A stretch of DNA of 64,000 nt from Geminicoccus harenae. GTDB lineage: Bacteria; Pseudomonadota; Alphaproteobacteria; Geminicoccales; Geminicoccaceae. The notes beneath the pieces are model-generated. The model did not search any database, was not told the DNA's origin, and worked only from the letters and a program-made list of their open reading frames with translations. Location: contig NZ_JABGCL010000005.1 in assembly GCF_019800005.1 (NCBI RefSeq), positions 186,001 to 250,000 on the forward strand. Direction: 5' to 3'. Position numbers and translations under genes: made by a program. Positions 16,383 through 24,841 of the stretch are shown here, piece after piece; the first letter of the stretch is position 1, and the number at the start of each line of letters is the position of its first letter.

Positions 16383-17840
16383 ATGGACTTTCTCAATAAC
16401 ACGGGCCCCGGTGTCACTGCGGGCGACATGAGCACCGACGATCTGGCGCAGCTCCAGAAGTCGCTCGAGGCCGGCTACGGCTCCGAGATGAGCAACCTGA
16501 CCGGTGGCTCGGCGCTGCGTATCCAGTCCCTGGACACCACGCTCCAGGCCACGGTGCAGGACAACGAGCACTTCGCTCTGTTCAACGCGCTGCCCAAGCC
16601 CAAGGCTACGGCGGTGCTGGACGAATGGACCGAGCAGTCGTCGATCGGCGGCTTCGAGGGTGACTCGTTCAACGACCAGGACGGCGCTGCCGCCGAGGCC
16701 AATGGCGAGTACGCCCGCCGGGTCGGCCGCGTGAAGTACCTGACGACCTACCGCAAGATCCCGATCGTTCTGTCCACGCAGAACAACATCGTGGATCCGG
16801 TGGCTACCGAGCAGGTCAACGGCGCCAAGCAACTGCTGACCTCGATCGAGTTCAGCCTGTTCGAAGGCGACGAGGATGTCACGCCCAAGGCCTTCGACGG
16901 TATCGCCAAGCAGATCGAGGGCCTTGGCTCGGTCGATCACGTGATCAACATGGACGGCCAGGCCCTGTCGGCGGTCGATCCTGTCATGAAGGCCGCTGAA
17001 ACCGTGTTCGGCTTCGGCAACTTCGGCAAGATCACCGACCTGTACATGCCGCCCTCCGTTCAGACCGACCTGAACAACAAACTGGATCCGGCCTTCCGCG
17101 TCGCGCTGGACAACAGCCCGAACAGCATCACCTACGGCACCCACGTGCGCGGCATCCAGACCTCCTGGGGCGCCGTCGCCACGCGCAACGACGTGTTCAT
17201 CCGCGACGAGAAGCGCAAGCAGCCGTTCCAGCTTCGCGGCGGCCAGCACGCGGCGATCGCCACGAAGAACGACCCGTTCAAGCCGGCATCGGTCACTGGC
17301 GTGGCGGCCGCTGGCAGCCCGTCCTCGAAGTGGAAGGCCTCGCGCGCCGGCGAGTACCGCTACGCGGTCACCGGCATCAACCACAACGGCGAATCGACCG
17401 CCGTAGTGTCGGATGCCGTCACCGTGGCCGCCAACGGCAAGGTCACGCTGACCATCGGTCGCTCGTCCTCGCAAGCCGAAACTGGCTATGTGATCTACCG
17501 CAGCCGCCAGGATGTGGTGACCGGTGAGCTGTCCGACATGCGCGAACTGGCCCGCGTGCCGGCCTCGGGCTCGGCCACCACGGTCTACGTGGACGAGAGC
17601 CAGAGCATCCCGGGCTCGACCAACGCCTACGCGCTGAACCTGTCGGCTTCGGATCACGCCATCGCCTGGCGCCAGTTCCTGCCGATGCTGAAGATCCCGA
17701 TGGCGGCGGTCAACTCGCCGATCATCCCGTGGCTGCAGATGATCTGCGGCTACCTGCGGATCACCAAGCGCAACCAGCATGTTCTGATCAAGAACATTGT
17801 GCCGCTCGGCGCGAGCTGGCGTCCGTTCACCGCCGAGTAA
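16383..17840 (+). CDS. Major capsid protein with Ig/FN3-like insertion
   Basis: A 485-residue protein with AGGAG upstream, between scaffold and a strong terminator, as expected for the most abundant head protein. Residues about 55-300 and 415-485 should make the HK97-like shell fold. Residues about 300-410 (ASVTGVAAAGSPSS, YRYAVTGINHNGESTAV, VTVAANGKVTLTI and GYVIYRS) read as an Ig- or fibronectin type III-like domain that would project from the capsid. Residues 28-52 match the C-terminal segment of the protease and may lie in the region removed at maturation. Confidence 0.85.
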   Translation: MDFLNNTGPGVTAGDMSTDDLAQLQKSLEAGYGSEMSNLTGGSALRIQSLDTTLQATVQDNEHFALFNALPKPKATAVLDEWTEQSSIGGFEGDSFNDQDGAAAEANGEYARRVGRVKYLTTYRKIPIVLSTQNNIVDPVATEQVNGAKQLLTSIEFSLFEGDEDVTPKAFDGIAKQIEGLGSVDHVINMDGQALSAVDPVMKAAETVFGFGNFGKITDLYMPPSVQTDLNNKLDPAFRVALDNSPNSITYGTHVRGIQTSWGAVATRNDVFIRDEKRKQPFQLRGGQHAAIATKNDPFKPASVTGVAAAGSPSSKWKASRAGEYRYAVTGINHNGESTAVVSDAVTVAANGKVTLTIGRSSSQAETGYVIYRSRQDVVTGELSDMRELARVPASGSATTVYVDESQSIPGSTNAYALNLSASDHAIAWRQFLPMLKIPMAAVNSPIIPWLQMICGYLRITKRNQHVLIKNIVPLGASWRPFTAE

Positions 17841-17853
17841 TCGCCGGTGGGCT

Positions 17854-17879
17854 CGGGGCGGCTCCGGCCGCCCCGTTTT
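17854..17879 (+). terminator. Terminator after the major capsid gene
   Basis: CGGGGCGG and CCGCCCCG form a stem with a GC-rich loop, followed by TTTTA. It would keep capsid mRNA more abundant than downstream genes; some read-through is needed, since no promoter motif is seen before 17894. Confidence 0.75.
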
Positions 17880-17893
17880 ACTTAGGAGGCATC

Positions 17894-18394
17894 GTGCCCG
17901 AACTGTTGAAAGTCATTCGCAAGCGTCCCGGCCTGCTCACGCCCATCAACGGCGTGAAGTTCGAGCCCTACGAGGACGCATCCATTTCCGAGACCATCTC
18001 GCGCGAGATGGCCGATCTGTTCCTGGCCGTCCCCGGCTACGTGCTCAATGGCGCCGTCGATCCCGACGCCCAGGCCCGGGCCGACGAGGCTGCCGCTGCC
18101 GGCAAGCGCGAGGCCGACGCGATCGCCGCCGCCAAGAAGGAGGCGGACGAGAAGGCTGCCAAGGAAGCTGCCGAGAAGGAAGCCGCTGATGCTGCTGCCA
18201 AGGAAGCCGCTGACAAGGAAGCTGCCGATGCTGCCGCCAAGGAGGCTGCTGATAAGGAAGCTGCCGACAAGGCCGCAGACGAAGCCGCCGCCAAGGGCGA
18301 CACGGGCAAGGAATCGAAGGCCAAGGGCGCGCGCGCCAAGGCCGGCGACAACAAGCCCACCAGCCTCGCCGAGGGCAGTGGCGAGGTTTTCTAA
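17894..18394 (+). CDS. Head-associated protein with Ala/Lys/Glu coiled-coil repeats
   Basis: A 166-residue protein starting at GTG after TAGGAGG. Residues 1-55 (LLKVIRKRPGLLTPINGVKF and so on) look globular; residues 56-130 consist of repeats such as EAADKEAADAAAK that should form a single charged helix or coiled coil. The repeat DNA (about 18130-18290) is itself repetitive and could vary in length. Placement directly after the capsid gene suggests a head or neck component; the family is not recognised. Confidence 0.7.
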   Translation: MPELLKVIRKRPGLLTPINGVKFEPYEDASISETISREMADLFLAVPGYVLNGAVDPDAQARADEAAAAGKREADAIAAAKKEADEKAAKEAAEKEAADAAAKEAADKEAADAAAKEAADKEAADKAADEAAAKGDTGKESKAKGARAKAGDNKPTSLAEGSGEVF

Positions 18395-18403
18395 GGAGCC
18401 ATC

Positions 18404-18805
18404 ATGTCTGACACCCCCTTCTTCAAGACCAACGTCCGCGAGCTGCTGAACAACATCAGCCCCGGCGCCGCGAAGGCGCTGCTCGGCGACATCATCGTCG
18501 GCCTGCAGGAAAAGGTTGCCGAGCTCGAGCAGTCCAGCGGCGAAGGCGGCTCGGTGACGGTCGATACCCTTTCGGGCGCGACCGCCGTTGGCCGCAGCGT
18601 GATGAAGGCCGCCGACGGGGCTGCGGCGCGCACGGCGATCGGCGCCGGCACATCCAGCCTGGCGCTCGGCACCACCGCCTCGACGGCCAAGGCCGGCAAC
18701 TACCAGCCCACGGCGGCCAACATCAGCGACGCCAGCGCAATCGGCCGTCAGATCCTCACGGCGGCCGACGCGGCGGCCGTAAAGACCTTGCTGGGCATCG
18801 CCTAA
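18404..18805 (+). CDS. Head fibre / decoration protein
   Basis: A 133-residue protein with AAGGAG upstream. Helical residues 5-45 may be the capsid-binding part. The rest carries the repeat style of phage head fibre proteins: GRSVMKAADGAAARTAIGA and later ASAIGRQILTAADAAAVKTLLGI, with TAKAGNYQPTAANISD between. Position next to the capsid gene agrees with a capsid-surface fibre. Confidence 0.75.
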   Translation: MSDTPFFKTNVRELLNNISPGAAKALLGDIIVGLQEKVAELEQSSGEGGSVTVDTLSGATAVGRSVMKAADGAAARTAIGAGTSSLALGTTASTAKAGNYQPTAANISDASAIGRQILTAADAAAVKTLLGIA

Positions 18806-18835
18806 GCAAGCCGCCCCGGCTGCCCGGGGCTTGTT
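18806..18835 (+). terminator. Hairpin after the head fibre gene, possible weak terminator
   Basis: GCAAGCC-CCCCGG and CCGGGGCTTGT form an imperfect stem followed by a short T-poor tract, so termination is probably partial. Confidence 0.5.
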
Positions 18836-18879
18836 CCTGGTGGCTGCCTGTACGGGGCCACCGTCCTTTGTGAGCTCGC

Positions 18880-19974
18880 ATGGCAACCATCATCGCCGGC
18901 GGCGACGCCATCGTCACCGTCAACCTCCTGCAGAACGGCAAGCCCTATCCGGCGACCGGGCCGATCAAGGCCGCCATCTACCCGATGAACGGAAAGACCG
19001 CCCTGTACGGGGAGGTCGATGTCCCGGATGACGTGCAGGGCACTGATTGGCCGGCCGGCGTCGTCGCCGTCGAGATTCCTGGCAGCGCCACGGCGAGCCT
19101 GGCGTCTGGCGACTACCTGCTGGTGCTCACCGGGCCGGCGATGATCAAGCGCAGCCGGCTCACGGTGGAAACCCTGTTCCTGCCCACCAGGAACTCGCTG
19201 TTCATCCGTGACATCGTGGTGGACGAGATCCGCACCGACCAGTTGATGGCGGCCGCCGCAAGCGTCCTGTCCGGCGTCGAGGTCTCCGACGACTACATCT
19301 GGGGCAAGGTGCGCGCCGCCGAATCGGAAATCTCGCACACGCTGGGCGTGCCGCTGGTGCCCACCCGGTTCTTCTCGGTGGAGCCGCCGACCCAGGAGCA
19401 GATCGATGCCCTGGACGGCATGGCCTGGGAGGTCGAGCCGGCCTACGACTATGCGCCCGACCTGTTCCGTGGCGACCGCTGGGGCCTGCTGGTCACGCGC
19501 CAGCGCCCGATCATCGACATCATCAGCTTCTCGTTCACCTACCCGTCCTCCAAGGACTCCTACATGCCGATCCCGCTGGACTGGATCCGCTGGGATGCCA
19601 AGTATGGGTCGCTGAACCTGGTGCCGTCCTCGCCGGCGATCTTCGCCCAGATGGACGCCATCATCATGACGGCGCTCACCGGCGGCCGCGCGATCCCGCA
19701 GATGATGCGGCTCGACTACACGGCCGGTCTCCAGGATGTGCCCAACCAGTATCCGGAACTGATCGACGTCATCAAGAAGCTGGCCGTGCTCAAGATCGTG
19801 GCCGACTCCTACCTGCCGCAGTCCGGATCGATCAGCGCCGACGGCCTGTCGCAGTCGCTGAGCGTGGACATGGGCAAGTACCAGGAGGTGATCGATCACA
19901 CGCTGAACGGGCCTGACGGCTCGAATGGCGGCTTGATGCGCAAGCTGCACGGCATCCGCATGCTGGTGATGTGA
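18880..19974 (+). CDS. Neck / head completion protein
   Basis: A 364-residue protein following the head genes. The N-terminal ~95 residues are beta-rich (TVNLLQNGKPYPATGPIKAA) and may be a separate domain. From about residue 120 it reads like a helical head-tail connector (RAAESEISHTLGVPLVPTRF, then DYTAGLQDVPNQYPELIDVI and LKIVADSYLP), similar to gp6/DUF-type adaptor proteins. It lacks an obvious ribosome binding site. Its stop overlaps the next start (TGATG). The neck role is inferred from pattern and position. Confidence 0.65.
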   Translation: MATIIAGGDAIVTVNLLQNGKPYPATGPIKAAIYPMNGKTALYGEVDVPDDVQGTDWPAGVVAVEIPGSATASLASGDYLLVLTGPAMIKRSRLTVETLFLPTRNSLFIRDIVVDEIRTDQLMAAAASVLSGVEVSDDYIWGKVRAAESEISHTLGVPLVPTRFFSVEPPTQEQIDALDGMAWEVEPAYDYAPDLFRGDRWGLLVTRQRPIIDIISFSFTYPSSKDSYMPIPLDWIRWDAKYGSLNLVPSSPAIFAQMDAIIMTALTGGRAIPQMMRLDYTAGLQDVPNQYPELIDVIKKLAVLKIVADSYLPQSGSISADGLSQSLSVDMGKYQEVIDHTLNGPDGSNGGLMRKLHGIRMLVM

Positions 19975-20633
19975 TGCGCCTGAATCCCGCCGCCTTCAAT
20001 CGTCACCTCGACCACATCGGCCAGTCCTTCCGCTGGCGCAAGGCGTTCGCCTGCCCGTGCGTCGACCAGAACTCCGGCTCGGCCGACTACAACTGCCCGC
20101 GCTGCCACGGCCAGGGCGTGATCTGGAACGCCGCCGTCGACGCCAAGGCTGGGGTGGCATCGCAATCCGTGCAGACGCGCTGGGCGCAGTCCGGCCGCTG
20201 GGAGGATGGCGACCTGGTGCTGTCCGTGCAGGGCAGCTCGCCCATGTGGGCGATGGGCATCTTTGACCGGGTCACCTCGATGAACGCCTCCGACCCGTTC
20301 TCGATGGCGCTGGTGCGCGGCGCGCCGACCGAGCGCCTGCGGTTCGTCATGGACAGCGTGCAGCGCGTGTTCTGGTATCACCAGGCCACCGGCGAGATCG
20401 TCGAGGGCAAGGCGCCGGTGCAGGCCGACGACGGCAGCCTGGCCTGGCCGGATGGCGGCGCGCCGCCCGACGGCATGCAGTACAGCCTGTCGGGCACCAA
20501 GCGCCTCGAATACTACGTCTACGACCAGTTGCCTCGGAACCGGAACGAGCACCACGGCGCCCGGCTGCCCAAGGCGGTGGTGCTGCGCCGCTTCGACCTG
20601 TTCGGCCGGGGCTTCAACCAAGGGTCCGCTTGA
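19974..20633 (+). CDS. Neck-region protein with N-terminal zinc ribbon
   Basis: A 219-residue protein, translationally coupled to the preceding gene. Residues 22-50 contain CPCVDQ and CPRCHGQG, a zinc-ribbon arrangement also found in phage neck and tail-completion proteins. The rest is a mixed alpha/beta region without a recognised motif. It meets the minus-strand gene at 20614 tail to tail with a 20-nt overlap. Confidence 0.65.
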   Translation: MRLNPAAFNRHLDHIGQSFRWRKAFACPCVDQNSGSADYNCPRCHGQGVIWNAAVDAKAGVASQSVQTRWAQSGRWEDGDLVLSVQGSSPMWAMGIFDRVTSMNASDPFSMALVRGAPTERLRFVMDSVQRVFWYHQATGEIVEGKAPVQADDGSLAWPDGGAPPDGMQYSLSGTKRLEYYVYDQLPRNRNEHHGARLPKAVVLRRFDLFGRGFNQGSA

Positions 20634-21468
20634 TCGCCTCGGTCATGGCGGCCAGCGCCAGGGGCTGCATCTTGTCGGTGACGCCCTTGGCGATGAAGCG
20701 CCCGGGCTCCGGCTTGGTCACCCAGCCCTTTGAGCCTTCGATCATCACCCGGAAGGTGAGGTAGGTCGAGTGCGGGGTCTGCGAGGTGCCGGTGTCGAAT
20801 CGGACCATGCCGTTCAGGTTGCGCCGCTGCTGCGGCGTCAGGCCCTCCATCCCCTTGGTGTTGAGCCGCCCGCCCCACTGGTAGTGGTTCTGGTTGACCA
20901 TGGCATGGCCCTTGGTCTTCGGGTCGGACAGGAAGGGCGAGTGCAGGGCGCTGGCGCTCATGCCTGACTTCGGGTTCAGGTGCACCATCTGGCCGGACGG
21001 CCGCTGCCCCTGGCCGGTCACGCGGCTGGCGTTCAGGGCCTTGGCCATGGCGTAGACCGATTCCGGCATGGCTGGCGCGTGCGCATTGTTGCCGGGCGTC
21101 TGGTGCCGGAACGGGATGATCAGGAAGCGCTTGCCCTTCTCGGTGCGCCGGACCTTGTCCGACGTGTTGAGCATCTTCTTGAGGTCGCGCCCGGGCCGGC
21201 CGTTCTCGATGCCGACGGCCCCCTCGTAGGAGGCCTCGACCACGGCGGTGAAGTCGCCGGTCATCTTCCAGGTGATCGACTGCGCGTAGCGGTCCTTCTC
21301 GCCGGACCACAGGCCGCCTTGCTGGAGCACGGCCTGCTGCCAGTTGGCGCTGGTCTGGAACGCAACTGCGCGCACCGCCTGGTGGACCAGCGGGAAGACC
21401 TCCTTGGTGATCGCGCCCTTGATGGCCAGGAGGTCGCCGAGCTCAAGGGTCATGTGCATCTGGATCAT
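20614..21468 (-). CDS. Neck/tail-completion protein encoded on the minus strand
   Basis: A 284-residue protein. The central segment IENGRPGRDLKKML...KGKRFLIIPFRHQTPG and MPESVYAMAKAL is of the kind found in HK97 gp10-like or other head-tail completion proteins, which have a globular alpha/beta fold. All other structural genes here are on the plus strand, yet this one has its own copy of the late promoter block, with its ATG at 21468 exactly 22 nt from GGCGTGAC and no ribosome binding site. This supports both the orientation and the start codon. The family placement is moderate. Confidence 0.7.
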   Translation of the reverse strand: MIQMHMTLELGDLLAIKGAITKEVFPLVHQAVRAVAFQTSANWQQAVLQQGGLWSGEKDRYAQSITWKMTGDFTAVVEASYEGAVGIENGRPGRDLKKMLNTSDKVRRTEKGKRFLIIPFRHQTPGNNAHAPAMPESVYAMAKALNASRVTGQGQRPSGQMVHLNPKSGMSASALHSPFLSDPKTKGHAMVNQNHYQWGGRLNTKGMEGLTPQQRRNLNGMVRFDTGTSQTPHSTYLTFRVMIEGSKGWVTKPEPGRFIAKGVTDKMQPLALAAMTEAIKRTLG

Positions 21469-21490
21469 GCAGGCAGGTTACCGTCACGCC
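21469..21490 (-). promoter_or_regulatory. Phage late promoter motif on the minus strand (neck gene)
   Basis: On the minus strand GGCGTGAC (21490-21483) differs from the consensus at one base; GG and TAACCT (21480-21475) follow, and the ATG is 22 nt from the first G. It is back to back with the plus-strand copy at 21494. Confidence 0.6.
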
Positions 21491-21493
21491 TGG

Positions 21494-21515
21494 GTCGTGA
21501 CGGCATCATGTTGCC
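21494..21515 (+). promoter_or_regulatory. Phage late promoter motif (tail operon)
   Basis: GTCGTGAC at 21494-21501, GG, CATCAT at 21504-21509, and the ATG at 21516 is 22 nt from the first G without a ribosome binding site. Confidence 0.7.
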
Positions 21516-22346
21516 ATGATCCATACGGTCCACTCCCTTCCTGTCGGCAATGCGCTGCGGCTGTTTCTGTCGCCGCCGGCCGACGCGCTGCGTTGGCGCA
21601 TCCTGCGCAAGGGAACGGATGATTTCGCCGGCCCGGAGGATCCGGGCGCGGTGCTTGTCTACGTGGGCGACGAGAAGGCAGTCCTCGACACCAAGGCGCT
21701 GACCAACGACCTGGCCGCCTTCTACCGGCCCTTCTACTGGATCGACGGCGCCTGGGTCGATGGTGGTGCCAGCGCCTCTGGCACGCCGCGCGCCACCTAT
21801 CAGGATGCCAGCACCGACGTGCTCACCGTCGTCCGTGACCGGCTTGCTGCTGGCCTGGAGGTCGAGCTCCAGCGCAACGTGCTGCGTCACCCGACCGGAC
21901 AAATTCAGGTCCTGACGGCACCGCCCCAGGCCGACAATGCCCGCCTGCCGCTGGTCACGGTGCAGCTCGTATCCGAGGAACCGCCCGAGCGCGCCGCCGG
22001 CGATGAGCTGGACACCTCGTTCGACGCCATCGGCGGCGTTTGGGTGGACAGCGAGGGCTGGCTCGCCCGCGTGACCCTGTCCGTCACCGGCTGGTCGCTG
22101 AACCCCCAGGAGCGCAACGCGCTGCGCCAGGCCCTGCGCCGGATCATCGTGGCGAACCTACCGGTGTTCGATGACGCCGGCATGCTGAAGATCGAGTTCA
22201 GCATGCAAGACCACGATGCGGTCAACGATGAATTCAAGGCCCCGCTTTACCTGACGAATGGCTCGCTGGTCTGCTTGGCGCCTGTCGTCGTCACCAACGA
22301 AGTCCAGACTATCCGCGTCGTCGAAACGGATCTTCTTGCCGATTAA
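21516..22346 (+). CDS. Tail terminator-like phage protein
   Basis: A 276-residue protein that opens the tail operon just before the sheath. The second half (TVVRDRLAAGLEVELQRNVL, TVQLVSEEPPERAAG, LPLVTVQL) has features of tail terminator/completion proteins, which cap the tube at the neck. The first ~90 residues are beta-rich and may be an added domain. The identification rests on order and pattern and is tentative. Confidence 0.6.
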   Translation: MIHTVHSLPVGNALRLFLSPPADALRWRILRKGTDDFAGPEDPGAVLVYVGDEKAVLDTKALTNDLAAFYRPFYWIDGAWVDGGASASGTPRATYQDASTDVLTVVRDRLAAGLEVELQRNVLRHPTGQIQVLTAPPQADNARLPLVTVQLVSEEPPERAAGDELDTSFDAIGGVWVDSEGWLARVTLSVTGWSLNPQERNALRQALRRIIVANLPVFDDAGMLKIEFSMQDHDAVNDEFKAPLYLTNGSLVCLAPVVVTNEVQTIRVVETDLLAD

Positions 22347-22356
22347 TGAGGAAATG

Positions 22357-22602
22357 ATGGCTAAGACCACTGCTGCAACCAACCCGGGCGACGAAGCCCA
22401 GACCACTCCCGCAACCGTGAAGGATGACCCGGCCGCCGAGAAGGTCACGCTCGACGAGTTCTGCCTGCGGCTGTCCGCGTCGGTTCGCCGGCCCGAGCTG
22501 ATCAACGGCTTCTACTACGTCGAGACCAAAGCAGGGCGCGTCAAGGATTACGAAAGCGCCTTCAAGTCTCGCTTCGACGCATTCGTCAAAACTCCCGTCT
22601 GA
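22357..22602 (+). CDS. Small phage tail-region protein
   Basis: An 81-residue protein preceded by GAGGAA; the second of two adjacent ATG codons (22357) gives the better spacing. The N-terminal 30 residues are Thr/Pro/Ala-rich and the rest forms helices (LDEFCLRLSASVRRPELING). It lies between tail terminator and sheath. The function is unknown. Confidence 0.65.
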   Translation: MAKTTAATNPGDEAQTTPATVKDDPAAEKVTLDEFCLRLSASVRRPELINGFYYVETKAGRVKDYESAFKSRFDAFVKTPV

Positions 22603-22613
22603 TTGGAGCAATC

Positions 22614-24326
22614 ATGCCTGTTTTCTTCGATGGCCGTCTGCTTGTCTCGCCCACCACCGCTTCGAAGGTGGACGACAGCGCGATGGCGAACAAAAACCTG
22701 ACCGTTGGCAACGTCGTCGCCTTCATCGGTCGGTCGCTCGGCGGCAAGCCGAACACGGCGCTGCGCTTCGGCACGCCGTCCGAGGCGGAGGCGGTGCTGG
22801 TCGAGGGCGAGCTGCTGGACGCCGTGCGTGCCGCATTCGATCCGAGCCCGGAAACCAATGCGCCGCAGTCGGTCGTGGCCGTCCGGGTGAACCCGGCGGA
22901 GCAGGCTTCGCTGACCCTGCTGGACGCCAGCTCCAACCCGGTGATCACGCTCAAGTCCACCGACTACGGCCTGCGCAACAACCAGATCAAGGTGAAGGTC
23001 GAGACCGGATCGACCGCCGGCAAGAAGCTGACCACGCAGTTCGGCAACGACTACTACACCGCTGACAACGTCGCGCGGAACGCCTTCGGCGTGCAGTACA
23101 GCGGCGCTGCCGCCACGGCCACGATGTCGATCACCGGCACCAGCATCGTGCTGCAGGCGCCCTCCGGCACCACGATCGACACGATTGAACTGGCGACCTT
23201 CAAGACCGTGCAGCAGGTCGTGGACCGCATCAATTCGCTGACGGGCTTCGCGGCGTCGGTGAAGGACGGCAACAACAACAAGCTCGCCCTGAACGGCCTG
23301 GACTATGTGACCAGCCAGGATGTGAAGACCGCCGAGTTCGTGGTCACAGCGAACCTGCAGGCCATCATCGACTGGTTCAACAGCTCGGGCGAAGGCTTTG
23401 TCACGGCCACCCGTGGCGCCACCGCCGGTGCTGTGCCTGGAAACGTCGGCTTCACGTACCTGTCCGGCGGCTCGGATGGCATCGTCACCAATGCCGAGTG
23501 GGCCGATGCCTATGAGACCCTCCAGACGGTGGACGTGCAGTGGGTGACCCCGATCTCGCCCGAGCCCTCCATCTGGGCCATGAACGACGCGCACGTCTCC
23601 TTCATGTCGAACAACAAGAAGGAACGCCGCGCCATCGTCGGCACCAACCTTGGCACGTCCAACGAGGACGCGATCTCGGCCGCCAAGTCGCTGAACAGCG
23701 ACCGGACCTCGCTCGTGCACATCGGCCACTACAGCTACGACCCCCAGGGCAACCTGGTGCTGCGTCCGGCCTACCTGACCGCCGCCCTGATCGCTGGCGC
23801 GTTCGCCGGCGTGAACCCGGGCACGCCGATGACCAACAAGGCGCTGAAGGTCGTGGCGCTGGAGCGCGACCTGCGCAACCCGACCGAGACCGACGTGCTC
23901 ATCAACGGCGGCGTGCTGTGCGTCGAGAACACCGACACCGGCTACAAGGTCGTGCAGTCGATCAGCACCTGGCTGATCAACAGCAACTACAACCGCCGCG
24001 AGGTCTCCACCGGCGTTGCCGTGGACTTCACCGCGCGCAACTGGCGCCAGGCGGTCGATTCGCTGCGCGGCTCGAAGTCCAACCCGCTGCTGATCTCCCA
24101 GGCCATCAGCCGCTCGGACAGCGTGCTGCGCGAGCTGTCGCGGCCCGAGCCGCAGGGCGTGGGCGTGCTGGCCGGCGACGAGGCCAACCCGCCCTACAAG
24201 AACATCCAGGCCAGCATCGAGGGCGATGTCCTCCGGCTCCAGGCGCAAGTCTCGCCGGTCATCCCCAACAACTACATCCTGATCACGATCGCTGCGGTGC
24301 CGTGGTCCGGCTCGGCCTCGGCTTAA
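22614..24326 (+). CDS. Contractile tail sheath protein
   Basis: A 570-residue protein with GGAG upstream, followed directly by the tube gene. The C-terminal half has the conserved sheath regions: YLSGGSDG, the WAMNDAHVSFMSNNKKERRAI area, LVLRPAYLTAALIAGAFAG and a C-terminal domain beginning NGGVLCVENTDTG with TWLINSNYNRREV. Sheath subunits form the contractile outer tail. The middle (about 95-250) is an extra beta-rich insertion. Confidence 0.9.
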   Translation: MPVFFDGRLLVSPTTASKVDDSAMANKNLTVGNVVAFIGRSLGGKPNTALRFGTPSEAEAVLVEGELLDAVRAAFDPSPETNAPQSVVAVRVNPAEQASLTLLDASSNPVITLKSTDYGLRNNQIKVKVETGSTAGKKLTTQFGNDYYTADNVARNAFGVQYSGAAATATMSITGTSIVLQAPSGTTIDTIELATFKTVQQVVDRINSLTGFAASVKDGNNNKLALNGLDYVTSQDVKTAEFVVTANLQAIIDWFNSSGEGFVTATRGATAGAVPGNVGFTYLSGGSDGIVTNAEWADAYETLQTVDVQWVTPISPEPSIWAMNDAHVSFMSNNKKERRAIVGTNLGTSNEDAISAAKSLNSDRTSLVHIGHYSYDPQGNLVLRPAYLTAALIAGAFAGVNPGTPMTNKALKVVALERDLRNPTETDVLINGGVLCVENTDTGYKVVQSISTWLINSNYNRREVSTGVAVDFTARNWRQAVDSLRGSKSNPLLISQAISRSDSVLRELSRPEPQGVGVLAGDEANPPYKNIQASIEGDVLRLQAQVSPVIPNNYILITIAAVPWSGSASA

Positions 24327-24356
24327 TCGTTGGATCGCACCCGGGAGTAATCAGCA

Positions 24357-24779
24357 ATGCAACAAAATATCAAAGTACGGTCGGGTAACCGGATCGTCGT
24401 GCGGTTCGACGGCAAGGAAATCGGCCTGATCCAGAACGTCAGCATGAACGACGACTATGCGCCGGAGCCCGCCTCGGGCGTCGGCGACATCCACGTCGCC
24501 GAATGGGTGCCGACCATGGCCCGCCACACGCTGAACGTGAGCGCCATGGTCCTGCGGCGCGGCGCCATGCTCGAGGCCGGCATCGCCATGGAGAACGGCG
24601 ACGCCGTCCTTCAGGGCTTGGTGTTCGACTTCGAGTCCTACGACAAGGACACCGGCGACCTGCTGCGCAAGTACATGGGCTGCTCCTACGCCTCGGGCAG
24701 CATCGAGATCCAGAAGCACGCGATCACGGTGCAGCAGGCCGTGTTCAACGCGCTGGATGTATCCGGCCTGGCTGCCTAA
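24357..24779 (+). CDS. Tail tube protein
   Basis: A 140-residue protein with GGGAG upstream, directly after the sheath and of the length usual for XkdM/gp19-like tubes. Beta-strand alternation (NRIVVRFDGKEIGLIQNVSM, RHTLNVSAMVLRRGAMLEAG, AITVQQAVFNALDVSG) suits the hexameric tube barrel. A hairpin follows, which should give higher expression of sheath and tube than of later genes. Confidence 0.8.
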   Translation: MQQNIKVRSGNRIVVRFDGKEIGLIQNVSMNDDYAPEPASGVGDIHVAEWVPTMARHTLNVSAMVLRRGAMLEAGIAMENGDAVLQGLVFDFESYDKDTGDLLRKYMGCSYASGSIEIQKHAITVQQAVFNALDVSGLAA

Positions 24780-24796
24780 CGCGGCCATGCCCCACG

Positions 24797-24821
24797 ACAG
24801 CCGCCTGCTGGCGGCTGTTTT
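24797..24821 (+). terminator. Hairpin terminator/attenuator after the tube gene
   Basis: ACAGCCGCC and GGCGGCTGT form a perfect 9-bp stem with a 4-nt loop followed by TTTTCTAT. As no new promoter motif is seen before 24842, partial read-through is likely. Confidence 0.7.
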
Positions 24822-24841
24822 CTATCTCACCAGGAAAACTC

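Noticed and set aside
18130..18290. Tandem repeats of about 30 nt
   Set aside because: They encode the EAADKEAAD helix repeats of the head-associated protein; no separate element is needed.
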